The notes beneath the pieces were generated by a model. That model did no database searches. It saw only the letters and a program-made list of their open reading frames with translations, and was not told the origin of the DNA. The position numbers and the translations under genes are program-made. This document shows, in pieces, positions 42,155 through 53,600 of a stretch of 64,000 nt of DNA. Location: positions 39,262,994-39,326,993 of the forward strand of contig OZ026515.1 in the NCBI GenBank assembly GCA_964019695.1. Direction: 5' to 3'. This DNA is from Loripinus fragilis. Lineage: Eukaryota > Mollusca > Bivalvia > Lucinida > Lucinidae. Each line of letters begins with the position of its first letter. Within the stretch, counting starts at the first letter, position 1.

Positions 42155-42353
42155 ATTTGTTTTGTTTGTTTGATTTGATTCTTTATGTCCGATTAACAAT
42201 CTTTCAGTTATAAAGGGATGGGTATTCCTCGGTTGAACCAGTGCTAAGCTAGGATTAATGTGTCTTGCTGAAGGACACAACACGGTGATGCCAGTGAGGC
42301 TTGAACCATCTGTCTTGAGTCAAGCACTCTACCACTGCGCCACTGCGCTTCCT
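42155..42353 (-). mobile_element. tRNA-derived SINE with perfect 14-bp TSD
   Basis: Minus orientation: tail GATTTGATTCTTTATGTCC, body GGTATTCCTCGGTTGAACC and GTGTCTTGCTGAAGGACAC, head GCCACTGCGCTTCC. CCTATGTTAAAGTT lies on both sides (42141-42154 and 42354-42367). It entered the tail of the family A-like copy. Confidence 0.92.
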
Positions 42354-42983
42354 CCTATGTTAAAGTTTTAAAGACCTGGTTCAAATACATTCAGATCTAG
42401 CCCAATTTTCGACACTCATCTGAATTTTTTTGCTCTACCATTGCTACCCACATCAGTGATGTGACATTTCATCGGCATCCGCACTGTTTTCAAAGAGGGC
42501 TGAAATTGAATTTGGAAATTTTAACCTGTGACTAGGGCTCCAGATAAGAGGAGGTAAAGGGTATTTCAGTATTGATTTTTTGGAATTCAGCATCGAAAAT
42601 TAAAATGAAGGGTAAAATTAACCTTTGCAGTTTGAGGTGTCATTGCTGATATTCAATTTATGTGGTGAAATCTTTATCTTAGTAAGAAAAAACTAATTAA
42701 TATACGTACACCAATTGTATAAATTTAGAAAGTTTACCAAAAAACGCAACATGTATTTGATACAAGCAACTTTTCTTTAAAATTTGTTAAGCACAAAGCT
42801 TTGCATAGTCTGCAATTTGATATTTTAAATATGGATTAAAATACTCATTAAATTAAAAAGTAGGGGTGAAATACCCATTGGTCCAAATCCTTATCTAGAC
42901 CACTGTACTGTGACCCCTTGATATGTACAATGAGCCATCTCAGGTTCATTGTATTTAACCAGATGGAAGAATTCATTACTATA

Positions 42984-43504
42984 TAGGGCCTAAATTAAAA
43001 TTTTATTTGTTTCCCCTAACCCGACCGATCCCTGAAAAAAAGACCCTACTCAAAAAAATTATTTCAATTTTCAGTCAAGATTTTTTTTTTTTAATTTCAT
43101 TGCAAACTAAGAGAATTGTCCAATGTAAACAGTGTTATCTTAGCAAATTGTTTGTGTATTTAATTTTATTGCCTATAGTAGGACTAAACAGTAAAACCTG
43201 CCTAGAATGGCCACTCAAAGATATACACAACCAAGGTCGTTAAGACAAATGGGCGCTAAATGCAGGTCGAAAGTATTGCAGAATGCTGCAATACTTTTGA
43301 CCTGCATTATGCGATAATTGGCCTTGAAAAACAAGCATTTTTTTGTATTTTTTTTGAGTGGCCTCTTTAGACAGGTTTTACTGTATACAATTAAGTTTGA
43401 TGGGTATCCAATTTGAGAAGTTAAAAAAAAATCTGACCGACCGACCCATACTAGTAAAATAGGGTCGGGTAAGGGGAAACAAAAATATTTTTAAGGTTGG
43501 CCTA
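42984..43504. mobile_element. TIR element (GTTTCCCCTAACCCGACC arms) with a nested MITE
   Basis: The left arm has TTTTATTTGTTTCCCCTAACC and CGACC. The right arm has GGGTCGGGTAAGGGGAAAC, then AAAAATATTTTTAAGGTTGGCCTA. Arms are about 40 bp. A second TIR element sits inside at 43189-43383. Confidence 0.82.
43189..43383. mobile_element. MITE with CAGTAAAACCTGCC ends
   Basis: CAGTAAAACCTGCCTAGAATGG is inverted against CCTCTTTAGACAGGTTTTACTG. Inner hairpin GCAGGTCGAAAGTATTGCAG, AATGCTGCAATACTTTTGACC. CAGTAAAACCTG ends suggest a Tc1/mariner relative (inference). A second copy is at 56690. Confidence 0.82.
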
Positions 43505-43519
43505 GTATACAAAGAGTCA

Positions 43520-44149
43520 AGATATTTTACCTACATATAGTTCTGTTTGAAAGCCTAGGACTTCTAAAATGCAGTCTTTCTGGCATGGGGCAGCTTGGTG
43601 AGCAGGAGGCATGTAAAATGCACCAAGCTATGATACAATTCTGTGATTGAGGTCCATAGGAATGTTATAAATTGACTTGTATTGACTTATATCTTGATTT
43701 GTATGTACTAGGAGATGATGCATTGATAAGTTAGGGATCTTAGATGTGAATGAAAAATCTATGTGTCTTGATGCACATCAGAATTAAGGGTGAGGTTTGT
43801 GCCGTTAAACATGTTTAAGCCCTCCAGTGAATTTTTTTACTGACCGTTCCAAGGCGGTGCTTCTTTTGTGGATCCTTTTTGTTATTTATGTTTGTCTTTA
43901 TTATACTGTCTTGTCTGTTCCTTGCAGCCTTGTGATCACCTGCTCAGAAAGGACTGACCTCTTGGCTCTCTTGTGTGTGATGTTTCCTTGTGTTTTTGTC
44001 AGTTTCCCATATGGTGTCTTGGGTCATTGTATTGATTCCTGATCTTTGTCTTCTAAAGTTACTTGTATTATAAAATTGGACAATTTTAAAGGAATTACAG
44101 GAAAATGACCATTTCATGGTTCTTTTCTTATAATTCTTTTGTAAAATTC
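43520..44149. other. SFXN2 5' region, nothing recognised
   Basis: A 71-codon open frame (43827-44042) has a hydrophobic composition but no family match or splice support. Confidence 0.4.
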
Positions 44150-44422
44150 CGGAGCCACAACATGACCATGTTTTCTCTCAAACTGTGTTATAATGAGGGC
44201 AGGTTCCCAGAAAAGAGAGCGTAACAGAAAATTATTTTTTCTTATTTCTCAACCAAAACATATGTTGTGGGTGCTCAAAAGAACCGTCTCGATGAGACGG
44301 TTCTTTTTAGCTCCCAAAACACATGTTTAAACTGATAGGTAAGAAAATAATCGTAATTTTACACTTAAAAAATTAGCTTAACTGGCCCTATGATGAGGGA
44401 TGTTATAAAGGGACTGTACTGT
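44150..44422. mobile_element. Element J copy interrupted by family A, next to SFXN2 exon 2
   Basis: AACATGACCATGTT and TGTGTTATAATGAGGG on the left continue at ATGATGAGGGATGTTATAAAG, GGACTGTACTGTAT on the right, matching the element at 24088. The family A MITE at 44203-44395 splits it. TATAATGAGGG and TATGATGAGGG flank the insertion. The element ends about 30 bp before the exon. Confidence 0.75.
44203..44395 (+). mobile_element. Family A MITE, nested
   Basis: AGAGAGCGTAACAGAAAATT, CAACCAAAACATATGTTG, the core AGAACCGTCTCGATGAGACG GTTCT, then CCCAAAACACATG and TTTTACACTTAAAAAATTAG. Confidence 0.88.
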
Positions 44423-44451
44423 ATTAAAAATGATATTAAATTTTTTTTCAG

Positions 44452-44619
44452 ATCTGTTGAAATGGCTTCATCTCCACGAATAGATCTAGACAGTCCCATT
44501 TGGGATCAGAGCACCTTCATGGGGCGACTGAAATACTTTGCCTGGGTAACAGACCCTCGTCTGAGCATGAGCTCCACATCTACTCTCTTAGGGGCAAAGA
44601 ACCTTGTTTATATGTACAG
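44452..44619 (+). CDS. SFXN2: SFXN2 exon 2 (first coding exon)
   Basis: The acceptor is TTTTTTTTCAG at 44451. Ten noncoding bases precede ATG at 44462. It encodes [16 protein letters not shown] through NLVYMY plus a split Arg; the donor is ACAG|GTTTGT. Ten bases of 5' UTR behind an acceptor imply a noncoding exon upstream. Confidence 0.9.
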
Positions 44620-47600
44620 GTTTGTTTTCTTCATTTAATCCTTATCCCACCAGTTAAGACTTTTGTTTTCTGCTCTCTGCTTATTTTCAAAATTTATTAT
44701 ATCTGCTTATGTACCAATAGCATATATTGCAAACAAAATAGACCCAGATCAGACTGCTCCCTTTTGGAGCAGTCTGATCAGAGCTCATAGTGTTTGCTTC
44801 CATGATTAAATCTAGTCTGAAGTGCATTTGAATATATGCAGCAGACATAAAAAGCAGACACCATTTTCAGGACTAAAAATATTTGGGGGATATATTCTAA
44901 CACTTTGATTTTCTACCACATTTATCCTAAATTTTTACCAGTCCAATTTACTTCCTTTTAAAGGTGTGTAAAACAAAGTGATGGAACAAAAACAGCATAA
45001 AACATGATCAGACTGCTCAGACCCAATCTCTGATCAAGGTTTACACTGTTTGCTCAGGCATACCTGTATACTTTGCTTAACTCTTTGCAGGCTGGGTAAT
45101 TTTTCATGCATTTGTAGTCATCTGCTGACTTTATTATGCCCCCAACTTTAAAAAAAATTGAAAGGGCATATTGCTTTGGGCTTGTCTGTCCGTCCAAAAA
45201 AAATTAAGCTAGGGTTTTTTAATTTCATAGATAGGTTCCCCATAAAAAAATAACTGACCCATATTTTCTTTTAAGTCTGGATTATCTCTCTTTGTGGAGT
45301 TATGTCCTTTTAAAGTGTCAAATCAAGATATCTCAAAAACTTATACATCTAGGAGCTTCAAACTTGGTCAGCCCATAGAGGATAATGAGTAGATAATCTG
45401 GTGAAAATTAAAAAAAGTTATTTTATTTGAGTTATTGCCCTATGCAAATTTTGGCATTGAATAAATTGTAATCAAGATATCTCAAAAATTATAACAGCTA
45501 GCAGCTTCAAACTTGGTCAGCTGATAGAGGATAATGAGCAGATTACCTGGTGAAAATTTAAAAAATAGTTATTCAGTTTTTTTCAAGTTATTGCCCTTTG
45601 CAAATTTGGGCATTGAAAACTTGTAATCAAGATATTTCGAAAATTATTACAGCTAGCAGCTTCAAATTGGGTCAGTTGATAGAGGATAATGAGTAGATCA
45701 CCTGAAAGTTTTTTTTAGCCCTTTGTAAATTTCAAACATGGTCAATGAGTAGATTACCTGGTGAAAATGAAAAAATAGTTAGCTAATATTTTTTAGTTAT
45801 TGCCCTTTGTAAATTTGGGCATTTAAAACTTTAATAAAGATATCTCGAAACATTTTAAAGCTACTAGCTTCGAACTTTGTCAGCTGATTACTGGGTGAAA
45901 TTATATATATTTTTTAGTTCAAATTAGGTCAGCTGATAGATTATGATGAGTAGTATAGTTATAAAAGAGTACCATCCTTTCTTGATGGGAGCGCAGTGGC
46001 TCAGTGGTAGAGTGCTTGACTGGAGACCGAAGGGCCGCAGGTTCGAGCCTCACCGGTGTCACTGTGTTGTGGTCCTTGAGCAAGACACATTTATCCTAGC
46101 TTAGTACTGGTTCAACCCAGGAAGACCCATCCCTGTTTAACTGAAAGATTGTTGATGGGATGTAAAGAATCAAATCAAATCAAATCAAACAAACCATCCT
46201 TCTTGACAAGCAAAGGGACGGGGGCATAGTGTTTCATAAACATCATTCCTAGTTCAAAATTAACTTTCAAAAAATTCTTCAGAAACACTATCAGAGTGTC
46301 AAATGGTTTGGATCCAGATCAGGCCCAAACTGTTTACAAAGGTTATCAGCAGACAAAAAGTTGCCACTGGCAAGGAAAGAGTTGTGTATAAATTATCTCA
46401 TTTGATGAACTGTTTTACCAACATCTGGTCGATCTTGTTCAATGTAAGCTCAGTTACATGTAAGTCTGATTGGTAATTTTGATTTACTGTTTGCAGATGG
46501 GATTACAAATAATTTTTTTTAGAGATTCTACTTTCCCTAGCTCTGATTGTCAGTGACTGACACCACTTAATCCTGGTTTACCATTTTGGAGGAGTCTGCA
46601 CAGGAACAGTGACTGAAAAAGTTGACTTGCAAACATTTTTTAATGCAGTTTTTCATTTTGAATGGCAAATTATGTATTTAAAAATATCGTGCTTGCTTTA
46701 GTATTAACCCTTAATGCGCCAATCGCAATAAAAGTCGTCTGCTTTTCTCGTCTGCTTAAATGTTTAAGAAGCCTCTATGGCAAACAGTTTGTTCTGGGTC
46801 CACACTGTTTGCTTCTATACTTAATTCGTCAGTAATGCTAGACAATTATTTGCAGCAGATGACTTCATCAGAAGACATTTTCAGATGCATTTTTCTTGGC
46901 GCTTTAAGGGTTGAGTTTCTTATTATTACTTGTCTGTTAGACAGGGTCAGGAGCCCCCAGGGACACAACCAGAGCAGGTAAGACGAGCCCAGCAGCTATA
47001 TTTGTCTGCCTTTCACCCAGATACAGGGGCACTACAGAATGTTGGCGGTAGGATGTCCTTCTATGTTCCTGGAGGAATGATTCTTATTGGTGCTATGATA
47101 ACATTCTACAGGTACATGTAATTAAAGTTTGTGTCTTTATTCTAAATAAATTAATATATTTAGTACTGTTCACAGACTCCACCCATGTGCGGATCCAGAG
47201 GGGGGGACAGGGGGTCCGGACCCCCCGTGAAAAATCACAAAAATATAGGGTTTCTTAGCAATATTGGTCCAGATCCCCAGAAAAATTACAAAGCTACAAA
47301 GCCAGCATTCAATGTTGGGCCATCATCTGCCTGCCAGCGAAACACCATTTAAATGGCGTTTTGCTGGCGGGCCGATGATGGGCCTCTCATAGTGGTATTT
47401 GGATCCTCTCATCAACTAAAAAAACAAACACTGTCTAAGCTGGACCCCCTTTGACAAAACTTTCTGGATCTGTGCATGCCACCTAACAGCTTGCAGTGTT
47501 TGCTACCTTAAGTTTTTTTTTGTTTGTTTGATTTGATTCTTTACGTCCACTCAACAATCTTTCAGTTATGCGGGACGGTCTTCCTGGGTTGAACCAGTAC

Positions 47601-50600
47601 TAAGCTAGGATAAATGTGTCTTGCTCAAGGACCACAAGGCAGTGACGCCGGTGAGGCTCGAACCGGCGGCCCTTCTGTCTCAAGTCAAGCACTCTACCAC
47701 TGAGCCACTGCGCTCCCTTGCTACCTTAAGTGACAGTACTTGTAAAAATGCACCAATCAATGTTTTCTCTTAGAGGGGTTGTGTGTGGGGGGCTACACAA
47801 AGGGAATGGACACACAATTTTTCATCATACTTTGGAATTACAGGACTGATATTTCTCCATATGCAGGATACTTGACTAGCATGTCTGTCTATGGTCGGGA
47901 AATTAGACTGTTTCCACAATGCATTTTATCAAAATACAATAATTATAATATGAATGGTCAATGTAAAAAATATGATCAATTCAGGTTTCAGCCTTTTGAA
48001 AGTTCAACTATTTTTTGGTTGAAAGCCAGTGCAGTTCTTGCCATTGAACCAGGAATTTGCCCTGTGAAACCACCTTGGCTATATCTTTTAAAACAGCACT
48101 TCTGACTTATTTGAATGACTTACCAGATTGGGATGAAGCGACTTGGGAGCAAATCATCACAGACAAATCAACGAAATCCCCCTGCCGAAATTCACAGGTG
48201 AAACTACTCAAGGGGAAATCAACATAATAGACTATAAGGGCAAAATATCTTGGAGCCGTTTTGGAATCAAATTTATTGGTGTTTGGCTAAAGCGTTTTTC
48301 TTTTACACAAGCCCGAATACATCTCCACATGAGGAATTTAGAAGGTTGATCACAGCTGGTGTAGGGGATATTAGACAACATACCCGAGTCCCTGATAGGG
48401 TAATTAGATAGGAAATTTAGGAAAATGTCTAATACCTCTAGGTGAGCCCTGCTGCCACCGGATGGTGAAACAGTGTCCACATGGGAGCTCCTTTGAGTCT
48501 ATGGGGTTAATTTGGGAGGCTCAATAGATTATAATCATCATTAAATATTCTGTAAATATTCTAAAATTTCAAACACTAGTTGCCTGCCAAAAAGGTCCAG
48601 GCAAACAGTGCAGACCCAGATCAGACTGCTTCTGAAGAAGCAGTCTGATCTGGTTCTGTGCTGTTTGCTATTATGACAAGCATTTAATGAATTCTAGCTC
48701 AAAAAACCAACATTTTATATAAGAACAGATTGAAAAAAGTGTTTGAAATTTTAGAACATTTATCGTATCTTGTTTTCTTTGCAGGAGTAATACTGCTGTA
48801 ATATTCTGGCAGTGGGCTAACCAATCATTTAATGCTCTGGTCAACTATACAAACAGAAATGCTGATTCGGATATCACACCCAAGTGAGTGCTGCTGCATG
48901 CTCACTGTATACCTGATTAATGGTAAATCCTTCTACTAACTCCCCACCACCTAACCCTTGTAGCACAGCACAGTAGATACTGGTGAGTATTTTATATAGC
49001 ATACATGCACCTGTTGTCAAAATAATGTCAATTTAAATTTAACCCTTAATGCGCTGATCACAACAAAAGTCGTCTGCTTTTCTCATCTGCTGAAATGTTT
49101 AAGAAGCCTCTATGGCAAACAGTGTGGACCCAGATCAGACTGCTCCTATATTCTTCTGCTGCAAATAATTGGGAAGCATTACTGAGGAATTAAGTATAGA
49201 AGCAAACAGGGTGGACCCAGAACAGACCGCTCCTATAGGAGCAGTCTGATCTGGGTCCACACTGTTTGCCATAGAGGATTCTTAAACATTTCAGCAGACG
49301 AGAAAAGCAGACGACTTTTGTTGCAATTGGCGCATTAAGGGTTAAAACTCACAGATTATTAATCTTGCTCATAAATGTTAAAATGCCAACGATTGTTGGC
49401 ACATGCCACATGCTCTTATAAGTGCATAGCAAGTTCTTTTTGATATGTGATTGCTATAACAGCTTCTGATTTCCAGCCTGTCCTATGTTGAAATTTTACT
49501 ATTAATTTGGAATTATTCCATGGACGAAAATCATTGTTAATTCTGATCAGTTGGCTTCTTCAGTGATCAGTAGCTCTGGATCTTTACTGTTTTCCAAAAG
49601 TGGTATAACATTTTGAAAATGTTATGTGCACAATGTGTTCTTTACAGTAAATGTTCGAAAATGTCTAACACTAGTTTCCTGTCAAAACAGCCCAGACAAA
49701 CACTCACTCACTCACTGTGCAGACCCAGATCAGACTGCTTCAAAAGAAGCAGTCTGATCAGGGTCTTCTCTGTTTGCTATTCTGACAAGCATTTTGTGAA
49801 TTCCAGCCCTGAAAACCAACATTGTATTTGAGAACAGAAAGAGAAAAGTGTTCAAAATTTTTTAAAACATTTACCACATACATTTACCATGTTTACCATA
49901 GGTCAAATATGGTATGTTTGAAAGGGTGCTAATGTTATGTTTTAGCTCAGTGATGGTGACTGTTTGGCATATATATTAATTTCAATGATAGTTCAGTCTT
50001 ATCTTAATGGTCAGTCGTCCTATCACATTGTTCCTGGGAAAGTTTACCAGCAGCTTACTCTAGTGGACATACTTTCACCTGCAGAGCGCAGTATCTCAGT
50101 TGGTAGAGCATTAGACTTGGGATCCAAGAGTTGCTGGTTTGAGACTCACAGGAGCCACTGTGTTGTGTCCTTGAGCAAGACACTTTATCCCTCAGGGGTG
50201 TAAAATTCCACATGCTCGCTCGCATTTGTGAGTAAAATGTTATACAGTGCGAGTAAAAGTTTTGACAATTTGTGTAGTACTTTTATAATATGTATACAGC
50301 ATCTCGGAGAAAAATTGGGGACATGAAGGGCGAGTAACTTATTTGGAAATTTTACACCCCTGTCCCTGCTTAGTACTGGTAAAACCCAGGAAGACAGGAA
50401 ATCATCCCGACATGACTGAAAAAAATGTTTTATGGGACGTAAAGCATCAAAACAAAAATACTTTCACCAGCAATATACATGACAATTACCCTTCTTTAAT
50501 CAGATGTACGCTTTTATACACTTACTAGAATGACAGCTTTCACAATCTGAACAACTGGAGTTCTTAGACCAGCATACCTTCTCGGGCCACTCTGGGCCCA

Positions 50601-53600
50601 CCACCGAAATGGCATTTCGCTGGTGGTCTGATAGTAGCCCGCTTTTATACACTTACTAGAATGACAGCTTTCACAATCCGAACAACTGGAGTTCTGAGAC
50701 CAGCATACATTTTTGAGCCATTATCGGCCCACCAGTGAAATGGCATTTCACCGGTGGTCCGATAGTGCCCGGCTTTTAAATGCCTACAATGACTGCACCT
50801 TTCACAATCTGATGAAGTAAGATTACCATTCTGAACTTCGACTGATTGTGCTAATTGCTGCCTTAGTAATAAGGATGTTTTGAAATAAGGTTGCATCAAC
50901 ATTTCAGGAAAATAGGAATAGCCTATGTGTCTGCTACAGGATGTGCCCTGGTGACGGCTCTTGGCTTGAAAGCTCTACTAGCATCAGTAAGTATTGTCAA
51001 TTTCAAAACCCAAGCTTGACTCATAACCCATTAACAAGCAGACAGAATGTTTAAATGCAGATATTGGCGGGGTTAACATTCTTAATAATAACAGTTTTCT
51101 ATGCCACAGTGTACTCTAAGGAAAGAATTTGCTCCTTTGGGAGCATATGCTTTTCTTTAAGACTAGTCCTCTGCTATTGAAGAGACTCCCTACTTGTCTT
51201 AGTAGTCATGAAAGCAGCAGATGACATTTTTATGCCCCCGCCATGATAATGGCCGGGGCATTAAGTGTTACCCCTGTCCTTCCATCCGTACTTTACGTAC
51301 GTCTGTCCTGACAACGTCCGCTCTCTAAATCAAATACTTTTGATCAAAATTTTATGAAACTTGATCACATTTTTTAGTACCATAATGTCTTTTTCAAGTT
51401 CGATAATGGTCCATATCGCAACAGGCTTTCAGTAGTTATGGCCCTTTGTTGATAAAAAATCACCATTTTAAAGGATGTCCGCTCTCTAAGTCAAATATTT
51501 TTTATCAGAATTTTATGAAACTTGGTCACATTGTTTAGTACCATGATGTCTTCTTCTAGTTTGATAATGGTCCATATCACACCATGCTTTCTGTAGTTAT
51601 GGCCCTTTGTTTATGAAAATTCACTGTTTTAAATGATGTACGCTCTCTTAGTCGAATAGTTTTGATGTGAATTTTATGAAACTTTGTCACATTGTTTAGT
51701 ACCATGATGTCTTCTTCAAGTTTGATAATGGTCTATATGGCACCATGCTTTAAGGAGTTATTGCCCTTAGTTTATTAAAAATCATTGGTTGAAACGACGT
51801 CTGCTCTCTAACATGAATAGTTTTGATTATAATTCTATGAAACTTGGTTACATTATTAAGTACCATAATGTGTTCAAGTTTCAGAATGGCCCATATCGCA
51901 TCATGCCTTTAGGAGTTATTGCCCTTTGTTAATGACAATTCCCTATTTATACAAATTTGGCAATAGCAGGGGCATCCGTGTCCAATGGACACATTTCTAG
52001 TTTTAATAATTTCCTGAGAAAACAGGGTGGTGATTCTGTTGTTGTTAATGTTTATTCATTGTTTGTTGATGTGTGGAGGTTTTGTGTTGGGTCTAGTTAT
52101 TTCTAGTTTTGCAATCATTTTTCTAGGAAGAATAAGCTGATGTGTTGAAGATTATTTGATATTTTTACAAGTTATTTTTGCTTGCGGCGCTCTCGCCGCA
52201 AGCATTTCTGTCGGAATAGTGATACCCTCTACCTGGTTTGTCTATTTATATAAACAAACTGTTAGCATAACGGTCGTGGTTATGGGAACAAAACAGTTCA
52301 GTGACAAGACAATTCACCGACAGCAAGTTAAGACAGGGTTCGTACAGAAATGGGAAAACAGAAGTCCAGGACTTTTACAGGACTATTCCAGGATTTTACC
52401 ATTTTTCAAGGACTCAATTTTTTTCCAATTTTGTATAACACAACGTTTTAAAGTGCACTTTTTTCAGTCATAAGCGGCGAAATGAATAGGCGCACTCAAT
52501 TTCTTTGATTCTGACACCGGTGATAAAAACCGGGACTACCGCACAAATTGAATAGAATACGAGTTGCACCTCGCTCTTTGATGTGTATCTAGCGATTTTC
52601 ATTCAGTTTTTTTGCGATTTTCACACAGTTTTTTTAGCGCATCCCATAAATCTGAAAGGACTAGTTGTATTTTTATATTTTTCAAAGACTAATTCATATT
52701 TTCAAGGATGATTTTACAAAATTCCAGGACAATTCCAGGACAAAAGGCACTTTTTTCCAGGACCAAGGCCAAATTTTTCCAGGTCTGTGCGAGCCCTGTA
52801 AGAGCATGTCTCATATTATATGCCATATTAACCCCCAAATTCAATTTGTGGATATATGTTGGGGTCATGGAATGTCGCTCACTGTTTTCATGCACTGTGA
52901 CCTTGATCTCAGGAGTCAATTCTTGAAAAAATGCACCCACAGCAGATCGCCTATTTCATTTATGGTAGCATTCCATATTTGGTATGTAGATACATCTTGG
53001 ACCCTAGAGAGTCACCAAATGTTTCCAGGTCACTGTGACCTTGACCTCTGGTTTCTGTTCTAGCAAGGTCAAGCTCAGAGCTTATCTGTATATAATTTGA
53101 GGTAGGAATCCTAAATTTGGTGTGAGGATATATTTTGGGATCATGGCGTGTCGCATACACTTCTGGGTCAAATTGACATGTAGCTTGTACATAAGCATTA
53201 ATAAAAACACTGCAGATTTACTTTTATAACTTTATTAATCATGCTACGATTGTCGAAACATGAACCATCTGGCACAATTGGAATGATATTGGCCCACTTC
53301 GAATCCAACTAAAGTTCCTACTAAAGATCTTACGCAATAGATGCGTTCGTACGTTTACACCTAAATGGCAACAGTTGCTCCCTTTTAATTAGTTGTCAAG
53401 TAAACAAAGTGAATAGCCCTGTATGTCCCACAACAAATTCTTCATCATAGACAAAAAGGGTGTGCATAAACTGCACAGACTACTCTAATTAACAATTACG
53501 AATAAGAGGGACCGCAAATAGAACACATCAAGGATTTATTTTGTAAAATAAAAACATTTTGACGCTATTGATAGATCTTGAACCCATCTTGCTAGATAGG

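Larger units (their letters stand above)
45077..46383 (+). mobile_element. Family B MITE split by a long element
   Basis: The left part is TTAACTCTTTGCAGGCTGGG to TCTGCTGACTT (45077-45133). The right part is AAAATTAACTTTCAAAAAATTC, GTGTCAAATGGTTTGGATCC, CAGATCAGGCCC, TTATCAGCAGAC and GGCAAGGAAAGAGTT (about 46255-46383). Confidence 0.85.

Noticed and set aside
46971..46980. End of SFXN2 exon 3 at CAG|GTAAGA
   Set aside because: Ending there would drop the conserved SAFHPDTG segment; the exon continues to the donor at 47111.
40026..47717. tRNA genes
   Set aside because: A and B boxes are present at 40026, 45987 and on the minus strand at 42350, 47717 and elsewhere, but each is followed by the same SINE body and tail, and no cloverleaf with a CCA-type end is seen.
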